IMG/VR virus record: IMGVR_UViG_3300044712_000340
Coordinates: 1 to 64,000 of that record
Reading direction: 5' to 3' (one strand)
Source: a virus
Length of the DNA stretch: 64,000 nt
In this document: in pieces, positions 29,928-38,743 of the stretch
Layout of the letters: every line of letters begins with the position of its first letter
How positions within the stretch are numbered: position 1 is the first letter of the stretch
Notes under the pieces: model-generated
The model's input: only the letters and a program-made list of their open reading frames with translations
Database searches by the model: none
Told to the model about the DNA's origin: nothing
Program-made: the position numbers and the translations under genes

Positions 29928-30151
29928 CAAAAGAAAGTACAATTAGATCTATTAAAGCTAGAATTATAGCTGAACATTCCAAGCATAGTAATTTAGATTG
30001 GATGGAAATAACTGCTAGAAAATTATATTCTGGTATTATTCAAGATTTACAAAGAGATGCTTTTGAAGCTGGTAGAGAAGGACATATAGAAGTCATTGGA
30101 GCAACTTATTATAAAACATTTGAAGATTATTTAAAAGAGATAAATGAATGA
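29924..30151 (+). CDS. hypothetical small protein
   Basis: 75 aa (MTKESTIRSIKARIIAEHSKHS...), helical and charged. Overlaps the previous stop by ATGA. No family recognised. Confidence 0.5.
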   Translation: MTKESTIRSIKARIIAEHSKHSNLDWMEITARKLYSGIIQDLQRDAFEAGREGHIEVIGATYYKTFEDYLKEINE

Positions 30152-30299
30152 TATAAAATATTTATATGGGTTTAATATAGGGATACTAGTAGAGTTTATA
30201 GTTAGAGTAGATTCTACTAATTTATTTGCTTGGATTTGTCTTAGTTTATTGTTATTAATAGTTATTTTAGATACAATAGAAGAAAGAATAAAAAGATGA
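30144..30299 (+). CDS. small membrane protein
   Basis: 51 aa from ATG 30144 with one transmembrane helix (LFAWICLSLLLLIVIL, residues 27-42) and a charged C-terminus. Overlaps the preceding stop and the helicase start (ATGA), consistent with translation. Confidence 0.5.
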   Translation: MNDIKYLYGFNIGILVEFIVRVDSTNLFAWICLSLLLLIVILDTIEERIKR

Positions 30300-31585
30300 A
30301 TGATATAAAAAGTAGAAAACAAAGAGAATTTGCTGATAAGTATATTGAATTATTTAATGATTATTATTCTATAGCAGAACCTTGTAATTTCTCTATTATA
30401 AGTGCCACTGGTACAGGAAAGTCTATGATTACTTTTCTTATTCTTGATGAAATACATAAGTATTTTGATAAAATAATTATATTAGTTAATGCTGATAGAC
30501 TTAGAGATTTTACTTGGAAAGAAGAATTCAAGAAGTGGAATAGACAAGATATATTAGCAAAAACAGAATTAGTTAATTATCAAACTGCTTATAAATGGAC
30601 TCAAGATAAAGTAGATTTATCTAAGACTTTTTTAGTATTGGATGAAATAGATTTCATTATTGGCACTGACAATTACGGGAGACTATTCCAAAACTACCCT
30701 GATGTTTCTATGTTAGGATTAACAGGTTATTGTGCTATAAGTAAAAGAGAAGAATTGAATAGAGTATGTAGACCTATTGTAGAATATACATTTGAACAAG
30801 CTGTAGCTGATGGAGTTATAAATGATGTAAAATTTGTATTTGTTAAGTTTGATTTAGATAAAGAAAAATCTATAAAAGTAGAATATACTGATAAAATAAC
30901 TAAACAAAGAAAATCATTTTATCAATCAGAAAATGATGCTTATGATTATGCAGATGCTGCATTTAGAATAGCCTATGGTAAGTGGGATAAAGCTAATTCA
31001 GATTATACATTAGGTATGTGTACAGCTAAAGAGTTATCTAATCTTGAGTATGATATGAAGAGAAAAAGAGATGCTAGATTGAAAATACTTTATAATGGTA
31101 TAGCATCTAAGAAGATAGCTTTAGGATTACAAGAATCTATTCTTAAGGAGTCTAATAATAAAGTTATAACTTTTAGTAGATATACAGCTCAATGTGATAA
31201 TATTAACAGTTATACCTATCATTCTAAAAATACAGACATTCAAAACGATTCTAATTTATCTAATTTTAATGAAGGTAAAATAAGAAGTTTAGGTGTTTGT
31301 AGTAAGATAGATAGAGGAGAAAACTTAAAAGGACTGAATAATATAATCCTAGAAAGTTATACCTCTAGTGATACTATTATCACGCAAAGAAGAGGGCGCT
31401 CCTCACGGTTAGGTGTAAATGAAGTTGCTACATTTTATGTTCTTCTTCCTTATTTTATGAGAAAGAACAAAGACAAGAGCTATACTTTAGCTGAAACTCA
31501 GGCTGTTACATGGGCTAAAAATATGTTAGCTCAAGAAGATACAAGTGATTGTAAAGTAATTGATTTACGAACAATAAAAGAATAA
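30296..31585 (+). CDS. superfamily 2 helicase
   Basis: 429 aa. Walker A SATGTGKSM (36-44), DEAD-like box LDEID (115-119), motif III LTGYCA region, and motif VI QRRGRSSRLG near residue 360 define an SF2 DNA/RNA helicase of the compact phage type. The gene lies between polymerase and DnaB-like helicase, so a role in replication, recombination or fork repair is likely. It is coupled to the small membrane gene before it. Confidence 0.85.
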   Translation: MNDIKSRKQREFADKYIELFNDYYSIAEPCNFSIISATGTGKSMITFLILDEIHKYFDKIIILVNADRLRDFTWKEEFKKWNRQDILAKTELVNYQTAYKWTQDKVDLSKTFLVLDEIDFIIGTDNYGRLFQNYPDVSMLGLTGYCAISKREELNRVCRPIVEYTFEQAVADGVINDVKFVFVKFDLDKEKSIKVEYTDKITKQRKSFYQSENDAYDYADAAFRIAYGKWDKANSDYTLGMCTAKELSNLEYDMKRKRDARLKILYNGIASKKIALGLQESILKESNNKVITFSRYTAQCDNINSYTYHSKNTDIQNDSNLSNFNEGKIRSLGVCSKIDRGENLKGLNNIILESYTSSDTIITQRRGRSSRLGVNEVATFYVLLPYFMRKNKDKSYTLAETQAVTWAKNMLAQEDTSDCKVIDLRTIKE

Positions 31586-31586
31586 T

Positions 31587-31766
31587 ATGTCATCAGAGGA
31601 ATTTTATAAAGAACAAAATGTTAAAGCTTTATATGATATGCCAGCAGGTATAGTAGCTTTGAAAGAAAAAGATTTATTTAAATTAATGGAAGATTACGCT
31701 TTACATTGTCAAGTAGAATCTGTAGTAGTTACTATGATAGATAATAAAGTTTTAGAAAAAGATTAA
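31587..31766 (+). CDS. hypothetical small protein
   Basis: 59 aa (MSSEEFYKEQNVKALYDMPAG...). ATG 31587, one base after the helicase stop. Helical; no family recognised. Confidence 0.5.
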   Translation: MSSEEFYKEQNVKALYDMPAGIVALKEKDLFKLMEDYALHCQVESVVVTMIDNKVLEKD

Positions 31767-31776
31767 AATTTAATTT

Positions 31777-31941
31777 ATGTGGTTATATAAAGCAATAATA
31801 GTAGCTATAGTTTTATTAATTCTAGTTGCTACTATGTATATAGTATACAATATACTAGTAATACAAAGAAAAGATAAAAAAGAACTAGATGAGTTAATTA
31901 AAAGAATTAAGGAAAGTCATGACACAACAGGAGATACTTGA
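31777..31941 (+). CDS. small membrane protein
   Basis: 54 aa. An N-terminal transmembrane helix (MWLYKAIIVAIVLLILVATMYIV) is followed by a charged coiled tail (RKDKKELDELIKRIKES). The layout resembles Rz/spanin i-subunits or anchors for cytoplasmic coils, but no partner is evident. Overlaps the next gene by 23 bases. Confidence 0.5.
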   Translation: MWLYKAIIVAIVLLILVATMYIVYNILVIQRKDKKELDELIKRIKESHDTTGDT

Positions 31942-32341
31942 TAATGAGTTAATTGCTGAATTTATGGGTATAGAAGTTACCAGATTTAAATTTAGAACTT
32001 GGGATGCTTTAATTATTGGGGATGAAGATGATGCAATGGATTACGGTAATCTAGTTTATTATAATCCTAATCATAATTGGAACCAATTGATGCCTGTAGT
32101 AGAGAAAATAGAATCTTTAAAGATGGATACAACTATCTCTATTTTTGAAGTTAAAATAGGTATTAACAGATGTTTTATTGAGAAGCATCCTCAATGGGAT
32201 TGGAATTTTGAAATATACCCTCAACCTATAGAAATAATAGATGATTCTATTAATAAAATTGAAGTTGTATGGAAAGCAGTTATTGAATTTATAAAATGGT
32301 ACAATGAACAAGGAAGAGATACTTCAAGTATTGATAGATAA
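31919..32341 (+). CDS. conserved small phage protein
   Basis: 140 aa with the complete family pattern: IAEFMGIEV..., NWNQLMPVVEKIESL, and a C-terminal VWKAVIEFIKWYNEQG. Widespread in Bacteroidota phages and prophages, no known function. Paralogue of the 124 aa gene at 28336. Confidence 0.6.
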   Translation: MTQQEILDNELIAEFMGIEVTRFKFRTWDALIIGDEDDAMDYGNLVYYNPNHNWNQLMPVVEKIESLKMDTTISIFEVKIGINRCFIEKHPQWDWNFEIYPQPIEIIDDSINKIEVVWKAVIEFIKWYNEQGRDTSSIDR

Positions 32342-32753
32342 TAAAGTTATATTTAGATTGAATGATGAATACTTCTTGATTGATAAAAAAACTAATAAAG
32401 TTAAAGGTGGAAAATGTAAAAACTTACCAGACAAATATTTAGGAGTTACTTCAAAACAAAGCTATAAATATTTTATGGAAGATTGTGAAATTCCTTTTTT
32501 TAGTTCTGGTAATTTAGTATATTCGCTTCGGGAGGAGAGCATAGGTGCATTAGCTGTATTGAAGACTATACTTGAAAATCCTACCATTGACTATTTAATT
32601 TTAGTTTCAAAAATCAAATCTTTTTATAAACTTCCAGGTAAAACAACTGTACATCCTAAATTTAGTAAATTCTTAGAAACAGGTGTTTGGGAAGGTGTCT
32701 ATGAAAGTAAAATTAATAAAAACAACAATGATGAATATGTTGATAGTATGTAA
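32304..32753 (+). CDS. hypothetical protein
   Basis: 149 aa (MNKEEILQVLIDNKVIFRLNDEYFLID...), alpha/beta, with no recognised domain. It overlaps the previous gene by 38 bases and precedes the DnaB-like helicase by three bases. Confidence 0.5.
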   Translation: MNKEEILQVLIDNKVIFRLNDEYFLIDKKTNKVKGGKCKNLPDKYLGVTSKQSYKYFMEDCEIPFFSSGNLVYSLREESIGALAVLKTILENPTIDYLILVSKIKSFYKLPGKTTVHPKFSKFLETGVWEGVYESKINKNNNDEYVDSM

Positions 32754-32756
32754 GGT

Positions 32757-33833
32757 ATGAGTTACTATGAAATAGCCAAAGAACAAAGAGATAGAGGTAA
32801 GTTAGGATTAAATAAAGGTATACCAATACTTCTTCCTAAGTTTAGAAGGTATATACCTAATATACAAAAAGGTAAGTTCTATTTGATAGCAATGGATTCT
32901 GGGACAGGTAAAACAAAGTTGACAAATTATCTATTTATGTATACACCTTTCTTTCAATGGGTAAAAGCTAAAGGTAATTTTGATATTGATATTAGATACT
33001 ACACAGCAGAGATGCCTATAGAAGAAATAATAGCAGAATTTCATGCTTATTGGGTGTTTCTTAATAGTCAAAAACTAACAGACATGGATCATATCTACTC
33101 TTTTGGTGAGAACAAGCTAGATAAAGAGATTGATGATATGTTAGAATCTAATGAATGTAAAGATATTACTAAGGAATTTGAAAAGAAAGTAAAAATTATA
33201 AATGAATCCTTTGGTAGAAAGTATATTTACAAACAACTAATAGCTAGTGCTGAAAGAAATGGTACAATATCCTGGGAAACCAATAATGACTCACATTTTA
33301 TAAAATCCTACAAAGAACACAATCCTAATATGTATAATATCAATATAGTAGATAACTTTCAAAGACTGGTTAGTTTACCAGGTGAAAGTTCTAAACAAAC
33401 TATTGATGAGTTATCAAGACAGATGGATTGGGGAAGACAGAAGTTTAACCAAATATGGGTTGGATTACAACAAATCAATAGAAACACTAAGAATCTTGAT
33501 AGGTATAAATTAGGCCAGTATTTTCCTGGCCCAGAGTCTTTAAAAGATACAGAAAACCCTTTTCATGATTGTCAAGTGTGTATAGTTGGTATTAGTCCTA
33601 AAGCTTTAAACCTTAAAGAGTATGATGGGTATAAAGTAGCTCATGACAAGGAAAGTAAAGGATTAATGGATAGACTTAGACCTATTAGAATATTGAAAAA
33701 TAGAGGAGGTATATCTAATAAAACAGGATATTTAGGATTTCTAGGAGAATGTGCCCATTTCTTTGAACTACCAGAAGCAGATAAAATATCTGTTAAATTT
33801 TATGATGATTTTTATAATAATTATGGAGAGTAA
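32757..33833 (+). CDS. DnaB-like replicative helicase
   Basis: 358 aa, RecA-fold. Walker A is MDSGTGKTKLTN (46-57); the following strand YYTAEMPIEEI with its catalytic Glu, the INIVDNFQRLV Walker B strand (about 197-208) and the QQINRN segment (about 239-244) match DnaB/Twinkle family motifs H1a, H2 and H3. The N-terminal primase-binding domain is short. It unwinds DNA ahead of the polymerase. Confidence 0.75.
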   Translation: MSYYEIAKEQRDRGKLGLNKGIPILLPKFRRYIPNIQKGKFYLIAMDSGTGKTKLTNYLFMYTPFFQWVKAKGNFDIDIRYYTAEMPIEEIIAEFHAYWVFLNSQKLTDMDHIYSFGENKLDKEIDDMLESNECKDITKEFEKKVKIINESFGRKYIYKQLIASAERNGTISWETNNDSHFIKSYKEHNPNMYNINIVDNFQRLVSLPGESSKQTIDELSRQMDWGRQKFNQIWVGLQQINRNTKNLDRYKLGQYFPGPESLKDTENPFHDCQVCIVGISPKALNLKEYDGYKVAHDKESKGLMDRLRPIRILKNRGGISNKTGYLGFLGECAHFFELPEADKISVKFYDDFYNNYGE

Positions 33834-33988
33834 TGTTACACCAAGAGAAAATATTAAAAGAAATTTTAGTTGATTCATATCGTACATGTGATAAATGCAA
33901 TAAAACTATACAAGAATGTAGTGAAGAACTAATAAAGCTACTTGAAGAAAATGAGTACAATGTACAGCATAAAACATGGGATATTTAA
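33833..33988 (+). CDS. zinc-knuckle mini-protein
   Basis: 51 aa, starting in the TAATG overlap with the helicase stop. TCDKCNKTIQEC gives three cysteines in a CxxC...C set. Helical otherwise. Unknown function. Confidence 0.5.
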   Translation: MLHQEKILKEILVDSYRTCDKCNKTIQECSEELIKLLEENEYNVQHKTWDI

Positions 33989-33997
33989 CTAGTAATT

Positions 33998-34171
33998 ATG
34001 ATAGTAGAAGTAACATATCAATCAAGTGATTTGTATAGAGGTAAATGCTCAAATTGTGGTGAATGGACTACTACTCTTGTTAAAGGAGAAGGTAGGTGTA
34101 TTGACTGCATTGAAGATGAGAGATTCTTTGATGAAACTATGAAAATAAAACAAAATGAAATTAGAGATTGA
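33998..34171 (+). CDS. zinc-ribbon mini-protein
   Basis: 57 aa with CSNCG (17-21) and CIDC (34-37), a four-cysteine ribbon. Placed between helicase and recombination-type ATPase genes; probably a nucleic-acid-binding accessory factor. Confidence 0.55.
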   Translation: MIVEVTYQSSDLYRGKCSNCGEWTTTLVKGEGRCIDCIEDERFFDETMKIKQNEIRD

Positions 34172-34173
34172 GT

Positions 34174-34359
34174 ATGGAAGAAGACAATGATGTTACAGAA
34201 AATACTGTTTTACCTAAATTAATACTAGAATCTAAAGGTATGAAATTGAATGGTAAACAGTATGAGAAGCTTATTACTTTTCTTGAAAAGTTCAGAGAAG
34301 ATTTAAGCTATACTTCAGAATTTATAATAACAGGTTTTTATATTAATTATACAGAGTAA
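34174..34359 (+). CDS. hypothetical small protein
   Basis: 61 aa from ATG 34174 (MEEDNDVTENTVLPKLILESKG...). A TTG-initiated frame six bases earlier is less likely. Its stop overlaps the start of the ATPase gene by one base. Unknown function. Confidence 0.5.
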   Translation: MEEDNDVTENTVLPKLILESKGMKLNGKQYEKLITFLEKFREDLSYTSEFIITGFYINYTE

Positions 34360-35063
34360 TGGCAGATATTATATTAAATATTGGAAAATCAGGTAGTGGT
34401 AAAACTTCAGGTCTAAGAAATTTACCAGCAGAAAAAACATTTATGATTAGACCAAACAGTAAATCTTTACCTTTTCCTGGTGGAGATAAGAATTTTGTAG
34501 AAGGTAAAAATTTGTTGATTACAGATGCTATGTCTACTGTAAAATCTACTTTGATTCAAGCTAGTAAAGCAGCTAATAATCCTTATAAGTACTACATAAT
34601 TGAAGATTTAAATCATTTCTTTAATGCAAGAACTACAAGTGATGCTTTTATAGCTCAAAATTCAGGGGGTGCAGCTTTCAGTAAATGGAATCAATTTGCA
34701 GCAGATATTATACAATCATTTATTGTAGTAGCTAAAGCTTTACCAGCAGATAGTTATTTGATTATCTTAGCTCATACAGAGGAAAAAGATGATGGTACTA
34801 TTGGAATGCAAACATCAGGTAAATTGTTAGAAAGTAATCTTTATATTCCTGGATATGTAACTTATGTATTACATAGCATGATTACAGGGGATGCTAAAGA
34901 TCCTAATTATGTGTATTTAACTAATGCGGATGGATTACATTTAGCTAAATCACCGGCAGGTAGTTTAGATAAAACTATGCCTAATGATATGTACAAAGTT
35001 GTATTAGCTGTAGACGCTTATAAAAAAGGTGAAAGTAAAGTTCAAGTTAAATGGAAAGAATAA
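34359..35063 (+). CDS. AAA/RecA-like ATPase (Sak4-type)
   Basis: 234 aa. Walker A GKSGSGKTS (9-17) and a Walker B strand YYIIEDLNHFF with catalytic acid near residue 80 mark a compact P-loop ATPase like phage Sak4/AAA_24 recombination proteins. Together with the following 251 aa gene it forms a pair conserved in crAss-like phages. It likely loads or anneals single-stranded DNA. Confidence 0.75.
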   Translation: MADIILNIGKSGSGKTSGLRNLPAEKTFMIRPNSKSLPFPGGDKNFVEGKNLLITDAMSTVKSTLIQASKAANNPYKYYIIEDLNHFFNARTTSDAFIAQNSGGAAFSKWNQFAADIIQSFIVVAKALPADSYLIILAHTEEKDDGTIGMQTSGKLLESNLYIPGYVTYVLHSMITGDAKDPNYVYLTNADGLHLAKSPAGSLDKTMPNDMYKVVLAVDAYKKGESKVQVKWKE

Positions 35064-35088
35064 TTATTAATATATTAAAAATCAAATT

Positions 35089-35844
35089 ATGGTAGGAATA
35101 GGTATCAATGAAAATGTAACAATTAGTAGTGAAACAAAAATTAATGATAAAGGTACATTAGAATTAATTTTAAAACAAGGCAGTTTGTCAGAAGAAGAAA
35201 AAGTGTTAGCTTCTTTAGGGGGTAACGATGTAGATGATAAATCTACTAAATTATTATTGTTTAATCCAAAACTAACTAATGATAGTACTGGTGTAGTAAA
35301 AGCTCCTGGTCAAATTATGAAAGAAATTCAAGATTTTAGAAAACAACTGGCTGAATTTCTATTGTGTTATATGACTACAGAGGAAGTAGAATCTTTATTT
35401 GGCTCAAATATTCCAAAGACTTTATCTAAAATTGAAGATGATAAAGCTTTTGTTGTAGCATTAAAGAAAGACACTACTGTAGATGCTATTACAACAGGGA
35501 TGGTTACATTATTTGTTAAGTTATGTAAAGAGAATAATATATTTGATAGTAAGAAAACATTTAGATTGAAACTTTGGAGACAAAAGAAAGAGAAGAACTT
35601 TCCTAAACTTCCAGCAGGGTTTTCTAAATGGGTTGAGCCTATGGACGTACCTACACCCAAAGTTAAAATTGAAAAATTTGATGAACAGCCTTATGATAGT
35701 ACAACTAAATTATGTAGAGTAAGTAAAGAACCTATGGAAGCGGATACAATTTCTCCAGAAGTTGTAGAAACTACCAACAGTGTATTTAATAATTTAGAAG
35801 AAGAATCTAAAGGGTTTGTATTTCCAGATTCATTAAATTCATAA
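35089..35844 (+). CDS. conserved partner of the Sak4-type ATPase
   Basis: 251 aa (MVGIGINENVTISSETKINDKG...). It is an alpha/beta protein with good codon usage and no motif I recognise; in phages with Sak4-type ATPases an ssDNA-binding or recombination cofactor is usual here. Inference from context only. Confidence 0.55.
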   Translation: MVGIGINENVTISSETKINDKGTLELILKQGSLSEEEKVLASLGGNDVDDKSTKLLLFNPKLTNDSTGVVKAPGQIMKEIQDFRKQLAEFLLCYMTTEEVESLFGSNIPKTLSKIEDDKAFVVALKKDTTVDAITTGMVTLFVKLCKENNIFDSKKTFRLKLWRQKKEKNFPKLPAGFSKWVEPMDVPTPKVKIEKFDEQPYDSTTKLCRVSKEPMEADTISPEVVETTNSVFNNLEEESKGFVFPDSLNS

Positions 35845-35851
35845 AAAAAAT

Positions 35852-36886
35852 ATGTGTTTAGTAGATGAGTTAGTAAATGAAAGCTTGTCTATTACAAACA
35901 TATTAAGGTATATTGATGATTACTCAATATATTCTAAATATATAGGAGAAGAGTTAGAGTTAAATACTTGTTACTCTTCTCCCATTAGAGAAGGGGATGA
36001 TATACCTTCCTTTTGTTTGTATAAGACAAATAATAAAATTAAATTCAAGGATTTTGCAAGAGCAGAACTGAAAGGAGATATTTTTGATTTTGTAAAAATA
36101 CTTATAGGAAAGGAAAAATTCAAAGAAATCCCCTTGTATAGAGTATTACAACAAATAGATTCTGATTTTCAATTAGGTCTATATACAGATGTAGGAGAGT
36201 TACCTAAACTACAAATAAGAAAAATAAGTGATATTAAAGTTAAAGATAAATACACTATTAATGTTACTTCCCACAAAATACCAACACAAGAATTTACAGA
36301 TTATTGGGAAAATAAATATGATATAACAGAGGATATATTAAAAATGTACAATTGTACCAATCCTCAAATATTACACTTTACCTCTAAATCAAATAAATTT
36401 CATGTATACCCTAAAAGTTTATGCATATCTTATCAGATAGGAGGAAAATATAAAATTTATTTTCCATTCGAACATAAATCAAAAAAATTCAGAAATGACT
36501 TTCCTTCCAATTGGGTAGAAGGTTATATGCAACTAAAAAGGAAGAATAATTTCTTTATTATAACTAAAGCCATGAAAGAAGTTATGTTTTTTAGAAAGCA
36601 TTTTGATTGGGACACAGTAGCAGGTAAATCAGAAACTACGATGATACCAAATCATCTTATGATAAAACTCTTTAATGATTATGAAAAAGGTTATATATGG
36701 TTAGATAGGGATGAAGCAGGTAGACAATCTCAAAAAGATTATATTGCTAAATACCCTAATTTAATACCAATAGTATATCCTGATTATATAACACAAAAAG
36801 ACGTAACTGATAGGTATGATTTTATGAAACAGGCTGGATTACAGCAAATTGCATTAAATGAAATAAAACAATTAATAAATAAATAA
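35852..36886 (+). CDS. DnaG-type primase (Toprim)
   Basis: 344 aa. The N-terminal part has the DnaG pattern SPIREGDDIPSFCLY...FKDFA...GDIFDFVKIL (about residues 45-90), lacking most zinc cysteines. The Toprim domain shows KAMKEVMFF in place of the usual EGxxD strand and YIWLDRDEAGRQS (281-293) with the DxD-type acids. It primes lagging-strand synthesis. The altered first Toprim motif (K for E) should be noted. Confidence 0.75.
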   Translation: MCLVDELVNESLSITNILRYIDDYSIYSKYIGEELELNTCYSSPIREGDDIPSFCLYKTNNKIKFKDFARAELKGDIFDFVKILIGKEKFKEIPLYRVLQQIDSDFQLGLYTDVGELPKLQIRKISDIKVKDKYTINVTSHKIPTQEFTDYWENKYDITEDILKMYNCTNPQILHFTSKSNKFHVYPKSLCISYQIGGKYKIYFPFEHKSKKFRNDFPSNWVEGYMQLKRKNNFFIITKAMKEVMFFRKHFDWDTVAGKSETTMIPNHLMIKLFNDYEKGYIWLDRDEAGRQSQKDYIAKYPNLIPIVYPDYITQKDVTDRYDFMKQAGLQQIALNEIKQLINK

Positions 36887-36889
36887 AGT

Positions 36890-37498
36890 ATGAAAACAAT
36901 TAAATTAAAGTTATTAACTCAAAATCAATTACAACCAATTACAACAAATGCAAGTACTTTTGCAGAATTTAAAGCAGATGAACAAGTTAAAGCTTTAGGT
37001 ATTGATTGGAGTAGTCATAAATTAATAGACAGGGCTACAAGGGCTACATTTGAATTGGACGAAGCTAAGATGCCAGAAGTAGACTCCATCATGTTTGTTA
37101 CCCCTACTAAAACTAAATCAGGCATGTTATCTTATAAAGAAGCCAAAGAAGAAATTCAAAAACTTATATCTGAAGGTAAAATTGAGAAAATCAGTTGGGT
37201 AGGTAAATCCACTAAAGATTTGAATGATCTTTTACAAAAATCTTTTACAGAAAAAACTGGGAAATTAGTTACTGAAAAAGTAGCACAAGAATTAAACGAA
37301 AAGGATACTATTGTAGAAGAAATTCAAGAGTTACTTACTAAAGTATCTAACAAAGTAAATGAATTATCTAAATTATCAGGTAATGATACTTCTGTTCTTG
37401 CTAAAGAACTTAAAGAGTTTAAAGAAAACTTAGCAGATTTTGTCACTAATGATGATCTAACTAAGGAGTTAAAAGATATTCAAAGCAGACTTAAATAA
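36890..37498 (+). CDS. candidate ubiquitin-like modifier precursor
   Basis: 202 aa. Residues 1-75 look like a beta-grasp domain: a first strand KTIKLKLL, a short hairpin, a helix (FAEFKADEQVKALG), then strands SSHKLIDRATRATFEL and DSIMFVTPTK. A KSG follows at about 76-78, then a long charged helical tail (79-202). A free C-terminal GG is not present, so any conjugation would need processing, which the JAMM protease encoded two genes downstream could do. The assignment rests mainly on operon context (E2-, JAB- and E1-like neighbours). Confidence 0.45.
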   Translation: MKTIKLKLLTQNQLQPITTNASTFAEFKADEQVKALGIDWSSHKLIDRATRATFELDEAKMPEVDSIMFVTPTKTKSGMLSYKEAKEEIQKLISEGKIEKISWVGKSTKDLNDLLQKSFTEKTGKLVTEKVAQELNEKDTIVEEIQELLTKVSNKVNELSKLSGNDTSVLAKELKEFKENLADFVTNDDLTKELKDIQSRLK

Positions 37499-37502
37499 TA
37501 GT

Positions 37503-37524
37503 AAAGAGCCGAAAGGCTCTTTTT
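37503..37524 (+). terminator. terminator/attenuator between modifier and E2-like genes
   Basis: AAAGAGCC gaaa GGCTCTTT, an 8 bp stem with a stable GAAA tetraloop and a following T run. It would lower expression of the enzyme genes relative to the modifier, as expected if substrate must exceed enzymes. Confidence 0.8.
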
Positions 37525-37543
37525 CATTTTAAATAGTTATAAA

Positions 37544-38743
37544 ATGGTGATACCAGAAGAATTATTAAAAATGTCAGAAAAAGAGCTTAAAGAGGCTCTA
37601 CCTGATAATATATTTAAAGCAACCTACATACAACATCACTCAGAAATATATAAAATACTACATAAATTAAATAAAATTTTAACTGTTTATTCTTACACTG
37701 ATAAAGTTATCACTACAATATCTAATCAATTACACGAGGATTACTATGAGCCTTTTACAATAAGTAGCTTTAAAATTGCAGTAGAAAGTAAGAGAGAAAA
37801 ATATTTAAAAACTTTAGATGTAGATAAGTTCATTAATTGGATAGAAAGTGTAGTAAAATCTTATATAGACGAAGATAAATATGATATACAAAAAATAAAT
37901 GAAAGTAGAGTAGAGTTAATACTATACTATCCTGAAATATCTATTACTAATAGTGTAGAATTTAAGCATACTTTAAGAGATGTATATTTAAAGTATATAT
38001 TTATTAAATCAAAAAATCTATGGGGATTTAATTCTATATCTATGTGTAGAAATACTTATACTGAAAAAGAATGGTTAGATTATTATATGCATTCTCATAT
38101 CGCTGTGTCTTACTTAAATTCATATTCTTCTAGTTTTTGTATGGGCAGTAATACTCCTACAAGTAACTTGTTAACTCAGTTTCAAAAAAATTTATTAAAA
38201 TTTAGAGAATTTATACTATTATTTGAAGCTTATTTAAGTTGGGAAAGCATAGAAGGTAAACCTTATAGGTATATAGAAAATGTATTGAAACCTATAGAAG
38301 CTAATTATGATTTTATAGGTTTAGAAGTTATACCTGATTACATTACTGTAGTATATACTTTAACTAAAAGAGTTTTAAGTATTTTACAAGATATACAATT
38401 TGACTATATTCCTCTTGTATTTAGTAGAAATTACACTATTATATTAAAACAATCTACTGTAGATGAAATAGATGAACTACTTACTAAAGAATACCCTGAG
38501 TATTGTTATACTGTTTTAGATGACAATACAGTAAAATTAAAAGAAAGAGTTAGATTAACTGTAAATGGTAAACATACTGATATTTATTTTAAAGGTGAGA
38601 ATAAATTAATAACTATAATCCCTGAAAAAGATACAGTTAAAGAAGATTTACCTATAAAAATACATAGAAGTTTATTAAATTCAGTAACAAAAGAGATTAA
38701 AGAGCAATTCGAACAATTTATAATTAATAAAATATTAGGATGA
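37544..38743 (+). CDS. E2-like (UBC-fold) protein
   Basis: 399 aa. The central part follows the prokaryotic E2 pattern: strand VELILYYPEI (123-132, with the YP of the E2 core), then after a helix-rich stretch YMHSHI (181-186) and SFCMG (197-201). In E2 enzymes an H-P/x-H pair shortly precedes the catalytic cysteine in (F/I)CLG, so C199 is the candidate active-site residue. N- and C-terminal helical extensions of about 120 and 190 residues are larger than usual. It would accept the modifier from the E1 at 39746. Judged by motif and neighbours, not search. Confidence 0.55.
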   Translation: MVIPEELLKMSEKELKEALPDNIFKATYIQHHSEIYKILHKLNKILTVYSYTDKVITTISNQLHEDYYEPFTISSFKIAVESKREKYLKTLDVDKFINWIESVVKSYIDEDKYDIQKINESRVELILYYPEISITNSVEFKHTLRDVYLKYIFIKSKNLWGFNSISMCRNTYTEKEWLDYYMHSHIAVSYLNSYSSSFCMGSNTPTSNLLTQFQKNLLKFREFILLFEAYLSWESIEGKPYRYIENVLKPIEANYDFIGLEVIPDYITVVYTLTKRVLSILQDIQFDYIPLVFSRNYTIILKQSTVDEIDELLTKEYPEYCYTVLDDNTVKLKERVRLTVNGKHTDIYFKGENKLITIIPEKDTVKEDLPIKIHRSLLNSVTKEIKEQFEQFIINKILG

